From the NCBI RefSeq assembly GCF_011065895.1, contig NZ_JAALCR010000023.1:42492-106491 (forward strand): 64,000 bases of DNA. The letters run 5' to 3'. Below are positions 9,601-16,594 of this stretch, in pieces; position 1 is the first letter of the stretch; every line of letters begins with the position of its first letter. The stretch is from Paludisphaera rhizosphaerae. GTDB taxonomy: Bacteria; Planctomycetota; Planctomycetia; Isosphaerales; Isosphaeraceae. The notes beneath the pieces are model-generated. The model was given only the letters and a program-made list of their open reading frames with translations, was not told where the DNA came from and searched no databases. The position numbers and the translations under genes were made by a program.

Positions 9601-11627
9601 TCCCCGCCGCGAAGACCAACTTCGTGGTGGACGACGCGACCCCGAGCAACGGCGGGACGCCGCTGAACGTCGCGATCACCAACCCGACCAACGGTGCGGT
9701 GGTCTCCAGCCCCTCGTCGAGCTACACGTTCGAGTTCTACACGAGCAAGAACCTCGACCTGACCCACCTGACGACCTCGCAGATCCAGCTCGTTCGGGCT
9801 GGGGCCAACGGGTCGTTCACCGGCGGGACGACCATCACCATCGATCCGACGAGCATCTCGGTCACCTATCTCGACTCCGCGGCCGCGGGCGGCGGCGGTG
9901 GCAAGGGGAGCGAGAAGATCACGTTCCGGGCTTCCACGAGCCTGAGCAACGGCCTCTACCAGCTGACGCTTCTGGGAACCGGCTCCAACGGGATCCGCGA
10001 CATCGCCGGAAACCTGCCGGCGAACGGAGACGTCGTCTCGACCTTCGCGGTCTACAGCCCGTCGACCGCCCACCTGGTCTACGTCGGAGCCGCTTACGCG
10101 ACCGACACGACGGCCACTCTGGGATCGCGGGCCAATCCCTACGACACCATCTCCGCAGCGGTGACCGCCGCGGCCTTCGGCGACCGCGTCGCCGTTCTGC
10201 CGGGCGTCTACGCTGAGACGGTGACGATGCGGAACCAGATCAGCGTCGTCTCCGCCGGCGTCGCCAGCACGGATTCGTCTCTGATCGCGGGCAACCCGCT
10301 CACGACCATCATCCGGCCGGCCGCCGCCGCCAACTCGACCAGCGTGATCGCCTCCGGGCTCACGGCCTTCGTCGACCCGACCACGGGCGTCGCTCTCCAG
10401 ACGGAGCTCGGCGGGTTCTCGATCGCTTCCTCGCTGCTCGGCGACCCGGCCCTCGGGTCGCAGAACAGCAGCTCGGTGGGCCTGCTGGTCACCGACTCCT
10501 CGCTGCTCGTCGACCGGAACTACTTCATCAACTCCGGAGTCGGCGTCGTGGTGAACACGACGACGTCGACCAACACGCCGACGATCGTCAACAACGGCAT
10601 CATCGGCAACGTCACCGGTCTGTATCTGAAGGACTCCGGCACCACCGCCTCCACGAACGTCATCAACAACACGTTCGCCTACAACACCTACGGCCTGTGG
10701 GCGGTGAACTCCACCGCCACCGGCACCAACCAGGGGTATGTGGCCAACAACATCTTCTGGCAGAACCACGATCAGACCGTCAACCGCGGCGGCTACGGCG
10801 TCTACTCGGCCACGCCCAACCACCTCGTCCTCAACAACAACCTGTTCTCGGGCAACGGCAAGAGCGACTCGCTGGCCTGGTGGGCGGGCGTCAACGTCGG
10901 CAACGGCTTCGACGTCGCCAAGCTCGGCCCGAACGCGAGCGACGCTCAGGCCAACCTCGGGAACTTCACTGGCTGGCCGGCGTTTGTCTCGCCGATCGAC
11001 CCCCGCCCCGGTTCGGACGGCCCGGCGCAGTTCTACTTGACGGCCAACTTCGGCCTCCAGTCGACCTCGGCGGCGATCAACAACGCCCTGGCCTCGATCG
11101 CGACGACGACCGACTTCCTGGGCAACCCCCAGAACGTCAACCCGACCAGCCGCGGCTTCAAGCTCCCCGGCTACGGACCTCGCGACGTCGGCGCCTTCGA
11201 GTTCGTCCCCAGCGGGTCTTCCTCGACCAGCACCACGACGACCACGACGACCACGTCGAGCTCCAAGTCGTCCCAGACGGCCATGGACAAGGTCGCCGCC
11301 GCCGACGCGACCACGGTCGTCGATCCGGCCGCGACCGCGACCTCGACGACGGTCGCCGCAACCACCACCACGTCGAACGTCGTCACCACGACTCCGACCG
11401 TCACGGTTTCGACCACGTCCACGCCCGCACCGGCCGCCTCGCCGACGAGCGTGACCGTTGACAAGAAGACGGCCGCTCGCAATGCGGCCGCCGCCCGCGC
11501 CGCAGCGGCCGCCGCCGCCCGCGCCGCTCGCCTGGCGGCCCTGGCCGCCCGGAACGCCGCCAAGACCTCGACCGTCACCACGACGGCCGCCGTCAAGCGG
11601 ACGCCTCCGCGGTTCGCCTCCCGCTGA
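603..11627 (+). CDS. Giant exported S8/S53-like peptidase with Ig-like and parallel beta-helix regions
   Basis: About 3,674 residues from ATG 603; the frame is open back to a GTG at 495, but the ATG places a basic stretch just ahead of an N-terminal LEWLEGRVLLA motif, the LEPR-XLL-like signature seen at the start of many large planctomycete surface proteins. Residues about 190-640 form a subtilase-like domain with the Asp motif GVLSDSF (D205), a DEGRAM motif around residue 238 where subtilisins have HG[TS], and the Ser motif GTSSAAP (S579). Ig-like segments follow (TPANVV..., PTFIGQ, PSFVGQ), then at least two long Asn-rich beta-helix regions with repeated NN-FYNN and NNNxF patterns, and a DUF1565-like segment near residue 3165. 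The C-terminus is Thr/Ser-rich, then Ala/Arg-rich and basic. Probably a secreted or surface-bound protein; proteolytic activity is uncertain. Confidence 0.85.
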   Translation: MGSFNAGGNDQGPDRRRVKRQVKRQGSPRLEWLEGRVLLATNALQGGNPVWTATSTNIADVSHGPMAQLGGQLIGLYLKQQSGINNTQTLQDAYPALQISNGSVLVGLTTWGNLNSFRTTLTNLGMKVTASSTTYGMVNGWVPINQLYSIAQLPGLVSGRPIYTPHTSAYQGAAHNQALEGLQADVAATKYNVTGSGVTVGVLSDSFNALGGYAADVTSGDLPANVTILQDYSGGADEGRAMSQNIYDIAPGAGLQFATAFIDDLSFANNIKALAAAGSDIIVDDIGYANEPFFQDGIISQAVNTVVGQGVPYFSAAGNSQDSGYLSTFRGVTTTITGVNNGNAGRYMNFNGGSGNVVTQLPMTTTVAGASFIFQFDQPFATQQPVGTGNTVTSNVQVFILDANGTVVASGNNDTTATQEPYQFVTIPNAGTYTVVIQVVSGADPGHVQMVEWGSGVTFSQSFGSAGGTYYPTSFGHSTAVNTIGVGATPWWAPSPFLNQQPLASEPFSSFGPSIYVRDSNGKLLSKAVIPQNPLVTAPDGGNTTFFGSVIQTNNPPFPGQPATTTNLSQNLPSFFGTSSAAPNAAAVAALMMSRVSGLTVAQVKAGLVASASGMNGAGTGNWNAQAGYGLINAVSAISAVDVLTVSSTTPANVVATTVPSYIDVTFSKSVQASTLSAGDLKFVGLPAGVTVTVGTPIPVDDPKNPTVVRFPITISRNPAVAATANGTYQYVVTGNVISTDGSKLQQSGVIAFRLQDTTAPQIASTSTLGRQVSVTFTKPMDATTITKNTILVARQNGTGTWSVVPSQDPRVTLTYNASTKTATLDFSAMPQTSLPSDRYAIIVISGANGVLDVVGNQLDGNFSGAFPSGDGVAGGNFLQDLGTLLVQAPVITSFSLSSSSTNDTGIPSDSNTRQTKPTFIGQVYASFPNTVSNLNYYVQFNSLTGGTFNLTVGSGGRGFSGGYNVTGTTDANGAFTFTAPTALPEGFQRARVLVVGQSDTPPLPGYGATLDRAFRIDLTSPTITGVAQQDQSAFPAGTNVSTLPGLSLYVQDASMQAASYLATPSNVVFPALDPSTAVNLSNFQLQVVTADGTTLDVSNYITNAVYVPRTPTYDASGNYIATYQGRIDLTFAPGLPAGTYRLRAFSKGTTDGVSHTGLLDAAGNALLNGGSSAPNFSFAFRLQSSAAFITNMVMTDSANQFTYNTVGGPGSYYDLGAATSTTDARALAPPKAWMFDFSNALPLYDSSGNKIDYSTKIELVRSADSAFSAPDGNFGDLGQDGKGDSGTGFTKVTGTQVALYWQNPTTGVWTLANASHPQGTRLVMVDSAGLSVADYYRVYMPNQVDSAGTDTRFYDVYGNQVDGEFLGNPTSTISTQFRGYSSDPSLIYPGDRNVYNYETLLTSGYASPAPVSRMTGDGVAGGAFMTGFVVAATDHILYTRPDYREDPFDSSTEPDGSLARPYSALAAEGDPTSSPQNPTHDPNGGLNDGSNFLSGFNPNYDRNGNSRFDRSALYAASQLAYSGPVVIVAVPGTPQRNPTTGVVTQEPFVLQAPSGSNTWNDASASIPFDTTLVFTPGTTLKSLNASLFVQNQGAALQVQGNSVNRVNFTSYNDASVGGATNGNPNTTPRAGDWGGIVYRSYNQSAGTRSTDVSFPVDGVLLGAPATSTGAAQPAIAGADELMSRINFANILYGGGAVPRTSGTTYSAVTLYNSRPSVMNTNIAFTGGSGSTQAAIGADLDSFLDDDVARGPLIRRATVASNSLNGIWMMAQGNGFIEATDATRLSDTNFSATPAHYALFQPLPLIVLAQLIVGQQYEVNSGGSTKFVNNRLYVDSGSMLRMGENTSLSVINSQASLNVGSRDYITKFDADNDYSPESSNFKAESASDPQVLFTSIYDNNATTSLVTTPINVTGNTTPVTLKPAMWGGVGIQSGAQAVINAATFQYGGGSINTADVTMPTQSVLAFITNQTFFDVFAGFGDLGTRVYVTNNNFYNNFDAAMQIEPDGLLAGDTLRPLQSGHPFLRGNVMKGNGIDGLAVLAARGYLQNASSNYAVIGPKEANLQPFSSGNQTVDALWDLTDITYVLRGTIVLDGRQRPQPDTTFTTPPGPNVSLTIQAALPGTLLADGTTVPSPGASVVVKLLSENNTQGAGTIDVNGSTGAPASLQAGAGFIAGVDDATDPNSSPLVDPGVWSQIRILGVPGNQSTGQQRVPVIITSLRDTTVGTTARGVVNNQILNSYPVGPTTKFAGQSLSVPQPGDGGYIYIGANSETSYDLNDPRQGSLIDNADIRYMTRIEIQGGGIIDGVPTNPAPSVGQYWQMKSGYFFNQLTGTYDPVYQLNARMAVRISDSHLDSFQDAGVYVHPIPANAIVNGVRGSFRGQGVTLYMYNNTVSNTPIGVAVYSETGDNTTGQSPMMLVLVNNTFYNNSLFGVHTVAPAYNGQNSNSHVYSLLMNNIFSNISGTGVQFDGMQWNSQLQYNLFYNNGANVVSNSASGGFAGNIGAKYGNPLFVDAANRNFALQAGSAAIDSGRSEIGQNAAGNAIYPTVTQTTTGLIYGPRTNPGLLTGAQQAGASGITGGNSFITDPRQIVTLPGSGLFSFNDLWVPSLTLPAGADPGPSYASGGFFYVPVSKASLGRRDLAGYIRNDDPGVTNTGTGANPFTDIGAYEYINLNAPTVTAVTAIYAGAGGVYTTKNFYSVGGVSGSNQTPAYVQFNFNSPIDLTSVNANSVKLQALGVTGNNVAGSFISLAGLITAGNASNGYYIRVSLGAAGISLKSDAYRFVLFGDGSSIVTNTEGVALDGENLTNNNNPATGVQKALPSGNGQPGGNFYTNFIINTVASSIVSGSFGLSSATDSNVVGDSVTNFTKPSFVGQIANANTALVPLNGQTVILDVGVVALDGNGNTTTYWDPTSAPSNLAGFIRQNAGSALTNATGAFTVTVGTNGASIPYFPSTAGLLSSPYNVGSSGNLIPIPGTVGGYYVARVRVVDQSGNVSNNTLPAAKTNFVVDDATPSNGGTPLNVAITNPTNGAVVSSPSSSYTFEFYTSKNLDLTHLTTSQIQLVRAGANGSFTGGTTITIDPTSISVTYLDSAAAGGGGGKGSEKITFRASTSLSNGLYQLTLLGTGSNGIRDIAGNLPANGDVVSTFAVYSPSTAHLVYVGAAYATDTTATLGSRANPYDTISAAVTAAAFGDRVAVLPGVYAETVTMRNQISVVSAGVASTDSSLIAGNPLTTIIRPAAAANSTSVIASGLTAFVDPTTGVALQTELGGFSIASSLLGDPALGSQNSSSVGLLVTDSSLLVDRNYFINSGVGVVVNTTTSTNTPTIVNNGIIGNVTGLYLKDSGTTASTNVINNTFAYNTYGLWAVNSTATGTNQGYVANNIFWQNHDQTVNRGGYGVYSATPNHLVLNNNLFSGNGKSDSLAWWAGVNVGNGFDVAKLGPNASDAQANLGNFTGWPAFVSPIDPRPGSDGPAQFYLTANFGLQSTSAAINNALASIATTTDFLGNPQNVNPTSRGFKLPGYGPRDVGAFEFVPSGSSSTSTTTTTTTTSSSKSSQTAMDKVAAADATTVVDPAATATSTTVAATTTTSNVVTTTPTVTVSTTSTPAPAASPTSVTVDKKTAARNAAAARAAAAAAARAARLAALAARNAAKTSTVTTTAAVKRTPPRFASR

Positions 11628-11654
11628 CCTCCGGCCGCATCGCGGCCTCCACGA

Positions 11655-11694
11655 AACGAAGCGAGCCGGGCGGAAACGCCCGGCTCGCTTCGTT
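11655..11694. terminator. Bidirectional hairpin terminator, copy 1
   Basis: A perfect 18-bp stem (AACGAAGCGAGCCGGGCG and its complement) closes a GAAA tetraloop 28 bases after the stop of the giant gene. Both outer ends are A/T-bearing (CGTTCTAG on the plus side), and the gene on the other side converges on it, so it can serve both strands. Confidence 0.75.
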
Positions 11695-11820
11695 CTAGAG
11701 CACCAACCGTTCGCGTCGCCCGGCTCGTTGGGGCGGCCCTCGTGGGGGCCCGATCAGCGTAAACATCCCACGACGATGGGGCCGAGGGCGGCCGGGCGGC
11801 TATCCCATTCACCTCCAGGA

Positions 11821-11860
11821 AACGAAGCGAGCCGGGCGGATGCGCCCGGCTCGCTTTGTT
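11821..11860. terminator. Bidirectional hairpin terminator, copy 2
   Basis: Same hairpin as at 11655 with loop GATG and one G-T pair in the stem (CTTTGTT instead of CTTCGTT). It sits 19 bases past the stop of the minus-strand gspF-like gene. The similarity to copy 1 extends outside the stem (CCTCCA before, GTTC-AGAG after), so the two are a direct duplication of about 55 bp. Confidence 0.7.
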
Positions 11861-11879
11861 CGAGAGGATCGAGAGGAAC

Positions 11880-13175
11880 TCAGCCGCCGGCCAGCGAGGA
11901 GATCATCTGGATGTAAGGCAGGAACACCGCCAGGATGATGAACAGGACGAATCCGCCGAGCATCAGGATCATGAGCGGCTGGATCAGGTGGCCCAGGTTT
12001 TTCACCATGTAGCTCGCCTGTTCCTCGTAGTCGTCGGCGACATGGCCGAGGCTCTCGGGTATTTTCCCCGTCTCCTCGCCGGACTCCAGTACGGCGATGA
12101 CGTCCGGGCCGAACCACCGGCTGCGCGACAGGGCGACGCTCAGGTCACGGCCCTCCATGATGGGCTTCTTCGCCGCCGCAACTTCCTTCCGGATCGGCGT
12201 CATGGCGAGGGCCTGAGCCGTGAGATCCATGGCGCTGCCGACATCGACGCCGGCGTCCAGCAAGCTGGCCAGCGTTCGGGCGAACCGGCTCACGTCCAGC
12301 TTCCGGAAGATCGACCCGATCACCGGGATCCGCAGCACGATCGGATCCAGAACGGCTTTTCCAGCGGACGTTCGATACCACCGGAGGAGGGCCAGGGGGA
12401 CGCCGACGAGGAGCACGGGCAGCAGCCACCAGCCGATTCTTTGGACGAACCCGCTGAACGCCATCAGGGCCTGGCTCGCGAAGGGAAGCGACCCCTTCTT
12501 GCTGATGTCCGCCAGCATCGAGGCGAACATCGGCAGGAGGTAGATCGAGAGCAGCATGGCGATCGTCGAGGCCAGGAACAGGACGATGATCGGGTAGATC
12601 ATCGCGGAACGCGCCTGGCGGATCAGGCGTTGGCGATATTCGTAGGATTCGCCGAGCATCTTGAGCGTTTCGGGAACGGCGCCTCGAGCTTCGGCCACCT
12701 TGATCATGCTCTGAAAGGCTGGACCGAAGACGTCTTGCTCGCGTTTGGTCGCGTCTTCCAGAGTCGCCCCGGCCTGGATGCGGGTGCGCATCCGCTCGAT
12801 GACCGGGCCCAGCCCCGTGCGTTGGAACTGGCGGTGGAGGCTGGAGAGAGCGCGATCGTAGTCGACGCCGGCGTTGAGGTACGACCCGAACTGGCGGCAG
12901 AACTGCGCGAGCTGCCCCGAGCTGACGCGGCCGAACACGATGCGTTCGTACCACTTCGGCCCAGGCTCGGCGACCTCCAGAACGGGCGGGCCGTCGGACG
13001 ACTTGCGACGGCGCTTGGGCATGTCCGAGGACGAGCCCGGCGTCGGCCGAAACACCGAGTCGCCGGCCCCCGCGCGAGGAGGATCGCGCGGGGGGGCGTC
13101 GTCTGGGTTGGACCCCGGCTTCGGTCGGGGGCGCCTCGGGGGAGTCGGCTGCGGGTCTTCGGGGTCGAGACTCAT
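11880..13175 (-). CDS. Type II secretion system F / PilC-type inner-membrane protein
   Basis: 431 residues. The first ~75 are Pro/Arg-rich and look disordered. Two T2SSF domains follow (about 98-220 and 300-425). Each starts with the family pattern of an FCRQFGSYLNAGVDYDRAL or FARTLASLLDAGVDVGSAM stretch, and each is followed by hydrophobic helices (about 205-235, 258-278, 400-425). GspF/PilC proteins are polytopic platform proteins of type II secretion or type IV pilus machines. No other secretion gene is in the window, so it is either an isolated member or works with components elsewhere. It lies 45 bases after gcvPB on the same strand and may be read through from that operon. A GGAG at 7-base spacing supports this start. 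Confidence 0.85.
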   Translation of the reverse strand: MSLDPEDPQPTPPRRPRPKPGSNPDDAPPRDPPRAGAGDSVFRPTPGSSSDMPKRRRKSSDGPPVLEVAEPGPKWYERIVFGRVSSGQLAQFCRQFGSYLNAGVDYDRALSSLHRQFQRTGLGPVIERMRTRIQAGATLEDATKREQDVFGPAFQSMIKVAEARGAVPETLKMLGESYEYRQRLIRQARSAMIYPIIVLFLASTIAMLLSIYLLPMFASMLADISKKGSLPFASQALMAFSGFVQRIGWWLLPVLLVGVPLALLRWYRTSAGKAVLDPIVLRIPVIGSIFRKLDVSRFARTLASLLDAGVDVGSAMDLTAQALAMTPIRKEVAAAKKPIMEGRDLSVALSRSRWFGPDVIAVLESGEETGKIPESLGHVADDYEEQASYMVKNLGHLIQPLMILMLGGFVLFIILAVFLPYIQMISSLAGG

Positions 13176-13220
13176 GGGAGGGCTCCGGGTTCCGAGGCTA
13201 GAGCCGGGCCCGGCGTCTGG

Positions 13221-14681
13221 TCAGGGAGTCCAGCGCAAGACGGGCGTCTTGGCGGCCTTGACCTCGTCGAGCCGGCTGACGGGGGTCGTGAACGGGGCGT
13301 CGTGGAGCGACTCGGAGTCTTCCGCGGCGATCGCGAGCAACGCGGCGGCGAACGCCTCCAGCGTGTCGCGGCTCTCGGTCTCCGTCGGCTCGATCATCAG
13401 AGCCTCAGAGACGATGAGCGGGAAGTAGACCGTCGGCGCGTGGAAGTTGTAATCGATGAGCCGCTTGCCGACGTCCATCGCTCGGATTCCGCGTTCCTTG
13501 GCCAGCGACCGGCAGGACGCGACGAACTCGTGCATGCAGCGCGAGCCGCAGGGGACGGGATAGACGTCCTTCACGAGGCTCAACAGGTAGTTCGCGTTGA
13601 GCACCGCATGCTGGGCGATCCGCTTGAGGCCGTCCGGCCCCTGGCTGCGAATGTAGCAGTAAGCCCGGAAGAGGACGCCCGTGTTGCCGAAGAACGCACG
13701 GACGCGGCCGATCGACTTCGGCCGGTCGTCGTCCAGGAAGTACGTCCCGTCCTCGCGACGGCCGACGATCGGCGCCGGGAGGTACGGAGCGAGCTTGGCC
13801 CGGACCGCGATCGGGCCCGCGCCGGGGCCGCCGCCGCCGTGGGGGCCGGAGAATGTCTTGTGGGGGTTGTAGTGCATCAGGTCGGCGCCCATGTCGCCCG
13901 GCCGGACCACGCCGAGGATCGCGTTCATGTTGGCGCCGTCGAGATACAGCAACGCCCCACGCTCGTGCAGCAGCCTGGCGATCTCGCCGATCTGGGGGTC
14001 GAACAGGCCGACCGTGTTAGGGTTGGTGATCATGAACACGGCGACGTCGTCATTGAGCTTGGACTTGAAGTCGTCCAGGTCCACGAGCCCGCGCGAGTCG
14101 CTCTTGACGGTGACGGTCTCGAACCCGGCCAGATGCGCCGAGGCCGGATTGGTGCCGTGGGCGCTGTCTGGGATGAGGACCTGTGTCCGCCGCCGACCCG
14201 GCTCCTGATCGCGGAAGTAGGCCGCGGCGACGAGCAGCGCGGCCAGTTCGCCCTGAGCCCCTGCGGCCGGCTGAAGGCTGACGGCGTCCAGGCCGGCGAT
14301 TTCGGCCAGGTCTTGCTGGAGTCCGTAAAGGATCGCCAGCAGTCCCTGGAGGGTGGAATCGTCCTGGTAGGGGTGCAGGGCCCCAAGGCCGGGGAGGCGG
14401 GCGAGCCGCTCGTTCCGCTTGGGGTTGTACTTCATCGTGCACGAGCCGAGCGGATAGAAGTTCGCGTCGATCGACATGTTGAGCGCCGAGAGATTCGTGT
14501 AATGGCGCACGACGTCGAGTTCGCTCAGCTCGGGGAGCGGTGGTGGGGCGTCCTGGAGGTGGCTCGCGGGGATCAGCGAGTCGAGCGCGACCTCAGGGAC
14601 GTCGCAAGGCGGGAGGATCGCCGTTGAGCGTCCCGGGCGGCTTTTCTCGAAGAGCAGGGGCTGCAAATCAAGTTTGTACAT
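13221..14681 (-). CDS. gcvPB: Glycine dehydrogenase (decarboxylating) subunit 2, P-protein beta
   Basis: 486 residues, the usual size for the C-terminal half of a split P-protein. The PLP-lysine motif NPHKTFSGPHGGGGPG is complete (K275). Conserved family segments such as YPLGSCTMKYNP (76-87), SLQPAAGAQGE (135-145) and DSAHGTNPASAH (172-183) are present. With GcvPA it decarboxylates glycine and passes the aminomethyl group to lipoylated GcvH in the cytoplasm. It is the last gene of the gcvT-H-PA-PB cluster, 48 bases after gcvPA, and the order matches the pathway proteins of bacteria with a split P-protein. Nothing looks damaged. Confidence 0.97.
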   Translation of the reverse strand: MYKLDLQPLLFEKSRPGRSTAILPPCDVPEVALDSLIPASHLQDAPPPLPELSELDVVRHYTNLSALNMSIDANFYPLGSCTMKYNPKRNERLARLPGLGALHPYQDDSTLQGLLAILYGLQQDLAEIAGLDAVSLQPAAGAQGELAALLVAAAYFRDQEPGRRRTQVLIPDSAHGTNPASAHLAGFETVTVKSDSRGLVDLDDFKSKLNDDVAVFMITNPNTVGLFDPQIGEIARLLHERGALLYLDGANMNAILGVVRPGDMGADLMHYNPHKTFSGPHGGGGPGAGPIAVRAKLAPYLPAPIVGRREDGTYFLDDDRPKSIGRVRAFFGNTGVLFRAYCYIRSQGPDGLKRIAQHAVLNANYLLSLVKDVYPVPCGSRCMHEFVASCRSLAKERGIRAMDVGKRLIDYNFHAPTVYFPLIVSEALMIEPTETESRDTLEAFAAALLAIAAEDSESLHDAPFTTPVSRLDEVKAAKTPVLRWTP

Positions 14682-14729
14682 GGATCGTCGTTGGGATGAA
14701 GTTCGGGCGTGGATCGCTTGCGCCGGGGG

Positions 14730-16079
14730 TCAAACGGAGGCCAGCGCGTCGCGGTAGGCGGCGGCCAGGCCGTCGATTTCCTCGCGGGTGCGCTTCTCGG
14801 TGACGGCGACGAGGATGTGGCTGGACAGCTCGGGGTACCAGCGGCCCAGGGCGACCCCGCCGTGGAAGCCGGCCTCGCCGACCTTCTTCAGGACGGCCGC
14901 CGGGTCCTTGGGGCACTTGACGACGAATTCCTTGAAGAACGGCCCAGGGAACGCCTGGGGGAGCCCGACCTTCGCGAGCGCCTCGGCGGCGTAGTGGGCT
15001 TTGCGGGTGGACAGCTCGGCCGCCTGACGGAGTCCGCTGGGACCCATCGCGGCGAGGTAAATGCTGGAGCGAAGGGCGAGCAGGCCCTGGTTGGTGCAGA
15101 TGTTGGACGTCGCCTTCTCGCGGCGGATGTGCTGCTCGCGGGTCTGAAGCGTGAGGACCCAGCAGCGCTTACCGTTGCGGTCGGTCGTCTGGCCGACGAC
15201 TCGGCCGGGGAGCTTGCGGAGGAACTCCTGCTTGCAGGCGAGCATCCCGAGATACGGGCCGCCGAACGACATGTAGTTCCCCAGCCCCTGACCCTCAGCC
15301 ACGACCACATCCGCGCCGTAGGCGTCGGGCCGCTTCAGGACGCCCAGCGAGATCGGGTCGACGCTGACGACGACGGCGGCGCCCTGCGCGTGGGCGGCCT
15401 TGACGAGGGCCTCGACGTCTTCCAGCCTCCCGAAGAAGTTCGGGTACTGGATCAGCACGGCGGCCGTGTCCGGAGTGATCGCCGCGGCGAACTCCTTCGG
15501 GTCGACGCCGCCGGCCACGGCCGGGACGGTGACGACCTCTGCATCCAGGTGTTCGAGGTAGGTCTGAAGGATGCGCCGGTATTCAGGGTGAACCGAACCG
15601 GCGACGACGATCCGGCCCGACCGACGGTTCGTGGCCAGGGCCATCAAGATGCCTTCGGTCGCCGCGGATCCGCCGTCGTAGAGGCTGGCGTTGGAGACGT
15701 CCATCCCCGTGAGCTGGGCGACGAGCGTCTGGTACTCGAAAACGGCCTGGAGCGTCCCCTGGCTGGCTTCCGGCTGGTAGGGGGTGTAGGCGGTGTAGAA
15801 CTCGCCGCGGGCGGCCAGGTCGTCGACGACGGCCGGGACGAAGTGGTCATAGCTCCCCGCGCCGAGGAAGCAGACGCGCCGGTCAGCCCCCTCGTTCTGG
15901 GCGAGGAGGCCGCCGACCTTGTTGGTCAGCTCGAATTCGGTGAGGGCGGGAGGGATCTGGAGGGGGCGGTCGAGCCGGAATTCCGGCGGGACCATGTCGA
16001 AGAGCTGATCCAGAGAGTCCAGCCCGACGGCCGCCAGCATCACGCGGACGTCGTCGGGCGTGTTCGCGATATAAGCCAT
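14730..16079 (-). CDS. gcvPA: Glycine dehydrogenase (decarboxylating) subunit 1, P-protein alpha
   Basis: 449 residues from ATG 16079, chosen because the protein then begins MAYIANTPDDVRVML as GcvPA proteins do and a GGGAGA Shine-Dalgarno lies at good spacing; the longer upstream frame has Arg-rich filler and would run into gcvH. It is the non-PLP-lysine half of the split P-protein and is needed as a heterodimer with GcvPB. Conserved features include FLGAGSYDHFVPAVVDDL (113-130), YTPYQPEASQGTLQ (138-151) and YDGGSAATEG (174-183). It sits 64 bases after gcvH and 48 bases before gcvPB, clearly part of one operon. Confidence 0.96.
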   Translation of the reverse strand: MAYIANTPDDVRVMLAAVGLDSLDQLFDMVPPEFRLDRPLQIPPALTEFELTNKVGGLLAQNEGADRRVCFLGAGSYDHFVPAVVDDLAARGEFYTAYTPYQPEASQGTLQAVFEYQTLVAQLTGMDVSNASLYDGGSAATEGILMALATNRRSGRIVVAGSVHPEYRRILQTYLEHLDAEVVTVPAVAGGVDPKEFAAAITPDTAAVLIQYPNFFGRLEDVEALVKAAHAQGAAVVVSVDPISLGVLKRPDAYGADVVVAEGQGLGNYMSFGGPYLGMLACKQEFLRKLPGRVVGQTTDRNGKRCWVLTLQTREQHIRREKATSNICTNQGLLALRSSIYLAAMGPSGLRQAAELSTRKAHYAAEALAKVGLPQAFPGPFFKEFVVKCPKDPAAVLKKVGEAGFHGGVALGRWYPELSSHILVAVTEKRTREEIDGLAAAYRDALASV

Positions 16080-16143
16080 GTTTCTCCCAGGGTGAGGAAC
16101 GCGTCGCAGCCGACTCGCGGACGCCGCGTCTCGATCGATCCGA

Positions 16144-16530
16144 TCAATGCTCGTCTTCGGCGATCTTGGTCTCGTAGGCCGCGTGGTCCAGCAGCTTGCC
16201 GGCATCGGCGGGGTCGTCGACCTTGATCTTCACCAGCCAGCCCTTCGCGTACGGGTCTTCGGAGAGGACCTGGACGTCGTCGACCACGGCCTGGTTGACC
16301 TCGACCACCTCGCCGCTCACCGGCGCGTACAGGTCGTTGACCGACTTGACGCTCTCAACCTCGCCGAAGCTCTTGCCGGCGGTCAGACGGTCGCCCACCT
16401 TGGGAAGGTCGATGGTCAGCAGGTCGGTGAGCTGGTCGACGGCGAACTTCGAGAGGCCGACGACGGCGGTGTCCCCCTCGACGTCGATCCACTCGTGCGT
16501 CGGAGCGTAGCGGAGGTTTTTGGGATCCAT
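16144..16530 (-). CDS. gcvH: Glycine cleavage system H protein (lipoyl carrier)
   Basis: 128 residues, standard length. The lipoylation motif GEVESVKSVNDLYAPVSGEV is intact with K62 as the acceptor lysine. The N-terminal YAPTHEWI and GLSKFAVDQLTDLLTIDLP segments are typical. It shuttles the aminomethyl group from the P-protein to GcvT and carries electrons to the L-protein; no lpd gene for the L-protein is in this window. It lies between gcvT (64 bases upstream) and gcvPA (64 bases downstream). Confidence 0.97.
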   Translation of the reverse strand: MDPKNLRYAPTHEWIDVEGDTAVVGLSKFAVDQLTDLLTIDLPKVGDRLTAGKSFGEVESVKSVNDLYAPVSGEVVEVNQAVVDDVQVLSEDPYAKGWLVKIKVDDPADAGKLLDHAAYETKIAEDEH

Positions 16531-16594
16531 GAGATCGGGTCCTTGGTCCTGCGTTGGAATGCGAAAGTCGTTGCGGCTGGGTCTGGGAGATGGA

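Noticed and set aside
11856..14627. 923-residue plus-strand frame over gspF-like and gcvPB
   Set aside because: Antisense shadow; the minus-strand genes have complete family motifs.
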